DNA of 7,954 bases. Source: Streptomyces lilacinus. Its GTDB lineage: Bacteria; Actinomycetota; Actinomycetes; Streptomycetales; Streptomycetaceae. The stretch lies in contig KL569400.1 in assembly GCA_000715685.1 (NCBI GenBank), positions 1,012 through 8,965 on the forward strand, written 5' to 3'. The position numbers were made by a program, and so were the translations under genes. The notes beneath the pieces are model-generated. The model made no database searches, was not told the DNA's origin, and was given only the letters and a program-made list of their open reading frames with translations. This document shows, piece by piece, positions 6,165-7,954 of this stretch (positions within the stretch are counted from its first letter, which is position 1; every line of letters begins with the position of its first letter).

Positions 6165-7025
6165 ATGCCGGACCAGTCCGAGTGGTCGCTCTCCGAACCG
6201 CGGAAGATCGGCTTCGCCGAGCCCGTCACGTCGCTGAACGTGCGCATCGTCGGCGGTGCCGTGAACGTCGTCGGCACCGACGGCGGGCCCCCGGCCCTGG
6301 AGCTGTCGCACCTCGACGGCCCGCCGCTCGTCGTCACCCACAAGGAGGGTGTCCTCACCGTCGCCTACGAGGACCTCCCCTGGAAGAACTTCCTCAAGTG
6401 GATCGAGCACAAGGCCTGGAGGCGCAGCGCCACGATCACGCTGACCGTTCCGACGGCCACGCGCGTCGAGGTCGGCGTCGTCGGCGCGAGCGCCGTCGTC
6501 TCGGGCATCACGGGCGCCACGGACGTGCGCGGCGTGACGGGCGACGCCACGCTCGTCGGGGTGACCGGGGCCGTCCGCGCGGAGACCGTCTCCGGGCGGC
6601 TGGAGGCCCAGGCGCTCGGCGGCGCGCTGGCCTTCAAGTCCGTGTCCGGCAGCCTCACGCTCATCGAGAGCACGGCCGAGGAGATCCGCGCCGAGTCCGT
6701 CAGCGGCGCCATGACCGTCGACCTGGCCGCGGCCGGGCGGAACCCCTCGCTCACCCTCACCACCGTCTCCGGGGAGGTGGCCGTCCGGCTGCCCCAGCCG
6801 GTCGACGCGAAGATCGACGCGAACACGACCAGCGGGACGGTCTCCTGCGCCTTCGACGACCTGCGCGTCAGCGGCCAGTGGGGCGCCAAGCGCATCACCG
6901 GCACGCTCGGGGACGGCGGGGGCCGGCTCAAGGTCACCACCGTCTCGGGCGGCGTCGCGCTGCTGCGCCGGCCGCCGGCGGACGAGACCCACGCGGGTGC
7001 CCCCGCTCAGGGAAAGGTGCTGTGA
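6165..7025 (+). CDS. DUF4097 family beta-strand repeat protein (286 aa)
   Basis: The ATG is fixed by GAGGAGG with 6-base spacing; an upstream in-frame ATG at 6126 lies inside the operator region and is rejected. After a short lead (EWSLSEP), residues about 22-68 form strand-rich sequence, followed by a Trp-rich segment DLPWKNFLKWIEHKAW (71-85). From about 90 to 268 the protein is made of short strand-turn repeats of about 20 residues. Turns are marked by VSG, TSG or ITG (near 112, 142, 160, 179, 201, 222, 245 and 260), as expected for the beta-helix-like DUF4097 fold. There is no signal peptide or membrane helix, so it is predicted to be cytosolic. Its biochemical role is unknown. It overlaps the following PadR gene by one base, and the two are commonly paired in Streptomyces as far as I recall. 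Probably controlled by that PadR through the CGCGATAT sites upstream. Confidence 0.9.
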   Translation: MPDQSEWSLSEPRKIGFAEPVTSLNVRIVGGAVNVVGTDGGPPALELSHLDGPPLVVTHKEGVLTVAYEDLPWKNFLKWIEHKAWRRSATITLTVPTATRVEVGVVGASAVVSGITGATDVRGVTGDATLVGVTGAVRAETVSGRLEAQALGGALAFKSVSGSLTLIESTAEEIRAESVSGAMTVDLAAAGRNPSLTLTTVSGEVAVRLPQPVDAKIDANTTSGTVSCAFDDLRVSGQWGAKRITGTLGDGGGRLKVTTVSGGVALLRRPPADETHAGAPAQGKVL

Positions 7026-7849
7026 TGGCCCCCGTCTTCGCCCACGGCCGGCTGCGGCTGTACCTCCTCAAGCTCCTCGACGAGGCACCGCGCCACGGCT
7101 ACGAGGTCATCCGCCTGCTGGAGGAGCGCTTCGAGGGGCTGTACGCGCCCTCCGCCGGCACGGTCTACCCGCGCCTCGCCAAGCTCGAGGCGGAGGGGTT
7201 GGTCACCCACGCCACGGAGGGCGGCCGCAAGGTCTACTCCATCACCGACGCCGGACGCGCCGAACTCGCCGACCGACGGGGGGAGCTGGCCGACCTCGAG
7301 CTCGAGATCCGCGACTCCGTCGCCGCGCTCGCCGAGGACATCCGGCAGGACGTGCGCGGCGCGGCGGGCGACCTGCGGCGGGAGATGAAGGAGGCCGCGG
7401 CGGCGGCCCGTGCGCAGGCGACGCCGCCGTCGGAGTCGTCGGCCGGCGACTACTTCGCCAGGGCGAAGGAGGAGTGGAAGGAACAGGCCCGCCGGGCGAA
7501 GGAGGAGAGCCGCCGCGCCCGCCAGGACGCCCAGAACGCGCGCCGCCAGGCACGGCAGGCGCAGGAGTACGCGCGGCAGGAGGTGCGACGCATCACGGAG
7601 CGGGTACGGCACGGCGACTGGCCGTCGGAGATCGTGGAGGGCGTGAGCGCGCTGGCCCAGGAACTGGGAGCACTGGCCGGCTCGGGGCCCAACACCTCCG
7701 TCCGCGACCTGGAACGCCTCCTGGACCACTTCCGCGACGAGGTACGCGACGCCGCACGGGACCGCGGGGTGACGGACGATCAGCTTGCGGCGGTACGCGG
7801 CCACTTGAAGGAGGCGGCGGAACGAATCGGCGGGGTACTGCGGGGCTGA
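7025..7849 (+). CDS. PadR family transcriptional regulator with long coiled-coil C-terminus (274 aa)
   Basis: The ATG shares its A with the TGA of the DUF4097 gene, with GGAAAGG about 7 bases upstream, so the two are co-transcribed and probably translationally coupled. Residues 1-80 are a classic PadR winged helix: LRLYLLKLLDEAPRHGYEVIR, then APSAGTVYPRLAKLEAEGLV and the wing EGGRKVYSITDAGRAEL. PadR proteins are dimeric repressors. The C-terminal part is unusually long: a helical segment (about 85-130), a Ser/Pro break (132-139), and then a highly charged Arg/Glu/Ala/Gln coiled coil (about 142-198). A last helical block (202-272) ends IGGVLRG. Most PadR proteins have a much shorter helical dimerisation region. 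The upstream CGCGATAT palindromes are the likely operator, making this an autoregulator. The ligand is not evident. Confidence 0.93.
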   Translation: MAPVFAHGRLRLYLLKLLDEAPRHGYEVIRLLEERFEGLYAPSAGTVYPRLAKLEAEGLVTHATEGGRKVYSITDAGRAELADRRGELADLELEIRDSVAALAEDIRQDVRGAAGDLRREMKEAAAAARAQATPPSESSAGDYFARAKEEWKEQARRAKEESRRARQDAQNARRQARQAQEYARQEVRRITERVRHGDWPSEIVEGVSALAQELGALAGSGPNTSVRDLERLLDHFRDEVRDAARDRGVTDDQLAAVRGHLKEAAERIGGVLRG

Positions 7850-7869
7850 GCCCCGTGGGCTGCGGTTCC

Positions 7870-7888
7870 GGGTAATCGGGTGGGTGGG
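7870..7888 (+). other. G-quadruplex-capable motif after padR
   Basis: Four runs of GGG lie at 7870-7872, 7878-7880, 7882-7884 and 7886-7888, with loops of 5, 1 and 1 bases. This fits the standard four-tract G-quadruplex pattern on the coding strand, so it could form in the transcript. The last tracts also belong to the outer stem of the following hairpin, so the two structures would compete. Confidence 0.5.
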
Positions 7889-7922
7889 CGAATCCCGCGC
7901 CGAAGGCGCGGGAAACCCCACC
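7883..7922 (+). terminator. Two-part hairpin, probable terminator of DUF4097-padR
   Basis: The inner stem is TCCCGCGCC/GGCGCGGGA (7893-7901 with 7905-7913), nine perfect pairs around a GAA loop. An outer stem GGTGGG/CCCACC (7883-7888 with 7917-7922) adds six pairs across an internal loop. It starts 34 bases after the padR stop. There is no U-tract, which is usual for many Streptomyces terminators. Confidence 0.7.
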
Positions 7923-7937
7923 GGCGGTCAGCCGGAC

Positions 7938-7954
7938 CTGTCTCTTATACACAT
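7938..7954. other. Residual Nextera/Tn5 mosaic-end adapter
   Basis: CTGTCTCTTATACACAT equals the first 17 bases of the reverse-complemented 19-bp Tn5 mosaic end used in tagmentation libraries, and it sits exactly at the window end. It is untrimmed library sequence, not genome. Any gene call reaching into it is an artefact. Confidence 0.95.

Noticed and set aside
6060..6992. A 310-codon minus frame opposite the DUF4097 gene
   Set aside because: Antisense shadow; the plus strand gives a clear beta-repeat protein with an excellent ribosome binding site.
1..7937. CRISPR arrays, tRNA or rRNA genes, insertion sequences, integrase or att sites
   Set aside because: No regularly spaced repeats, cloverleaf, transposase motif or terminal inverted repeats were seen.
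7593..7952. Minus-strand open frame of 119 codons beginning with YKRQ
   Set aside because: Its start codon lies in the adapter sequence, and the rest is antisense to the padR coding region.

Overview
The window is a very GC-rich actinobacterial fragment, almost certainly from Streptomyces or a close relative. The reasons are the strongly GC-biased third codon positions, GTG and TTG starts, and the gene content: an SAV_2336-type protein, a DUF6104 micro-protein, and a DUF4097/PadR pair. The last 17 bases (7938-7954) match the Nextera Tn5 mosaic end, so genomic sequence probably ends at 7937 and the window is the end of an assembled contig.

Left half (1-4874, minus strand, read right to left): four genes that look like one operon. 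They are a 142-aa Trypco1 (CU044_2847-like) protein, a 718-aa cytosolic trypsin-like protease fused to a VMAP-type C-terminal region, a 340-aa MoxR-like AAA+ ATPase, and an SAV_2336-type protein with a vWA-like DTSAS metal site that runs off the left edge. The first two overlap (TTGA) and the last two are 23 bp apart; a 149-bp gap separates the protease from the ATPase. The set matches the vWA-MoxR-VMAP ternary systems predicted from comparative genomics to be NTP-dependent conflict (immunity or self/non-self) systems. The likely scheme is that the MoxR/vWA pair senses and remodels, the VMAP region relays the signal, and the trypsin domain is the effector, with Trypco1 as an accessory. This scheme is inferred from the families and cannot be shown from sequence alone.

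Middle (4875-6050): a divergent intergenic region, then the 59-aa DUF6104 protein on plus. Convergent to it, 12 bp away, is a 276-aa conserved hypothetical protein on minus. The hypothetical protein has no clear ribosome binding site but has a TAGCGT hexamer six bases before its ATG, which suggests a leaderless transcript.

Right (6051-7937): a regulatory region with three copies of CGCGATAT inside two palindromes, one of them over the predicted -10 box. It drives a DUF4097 beta-repeat protein that overlaps a long PadR-family regulator by one base. The layout suggests autoregulation by PadR. After PadR comes a G-quadruplex-capable run beside a strong two-part hairpin, probably the operon terminator. 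I see no tRNA, rRNA, CRISPR array, insertion sequence or integrase.
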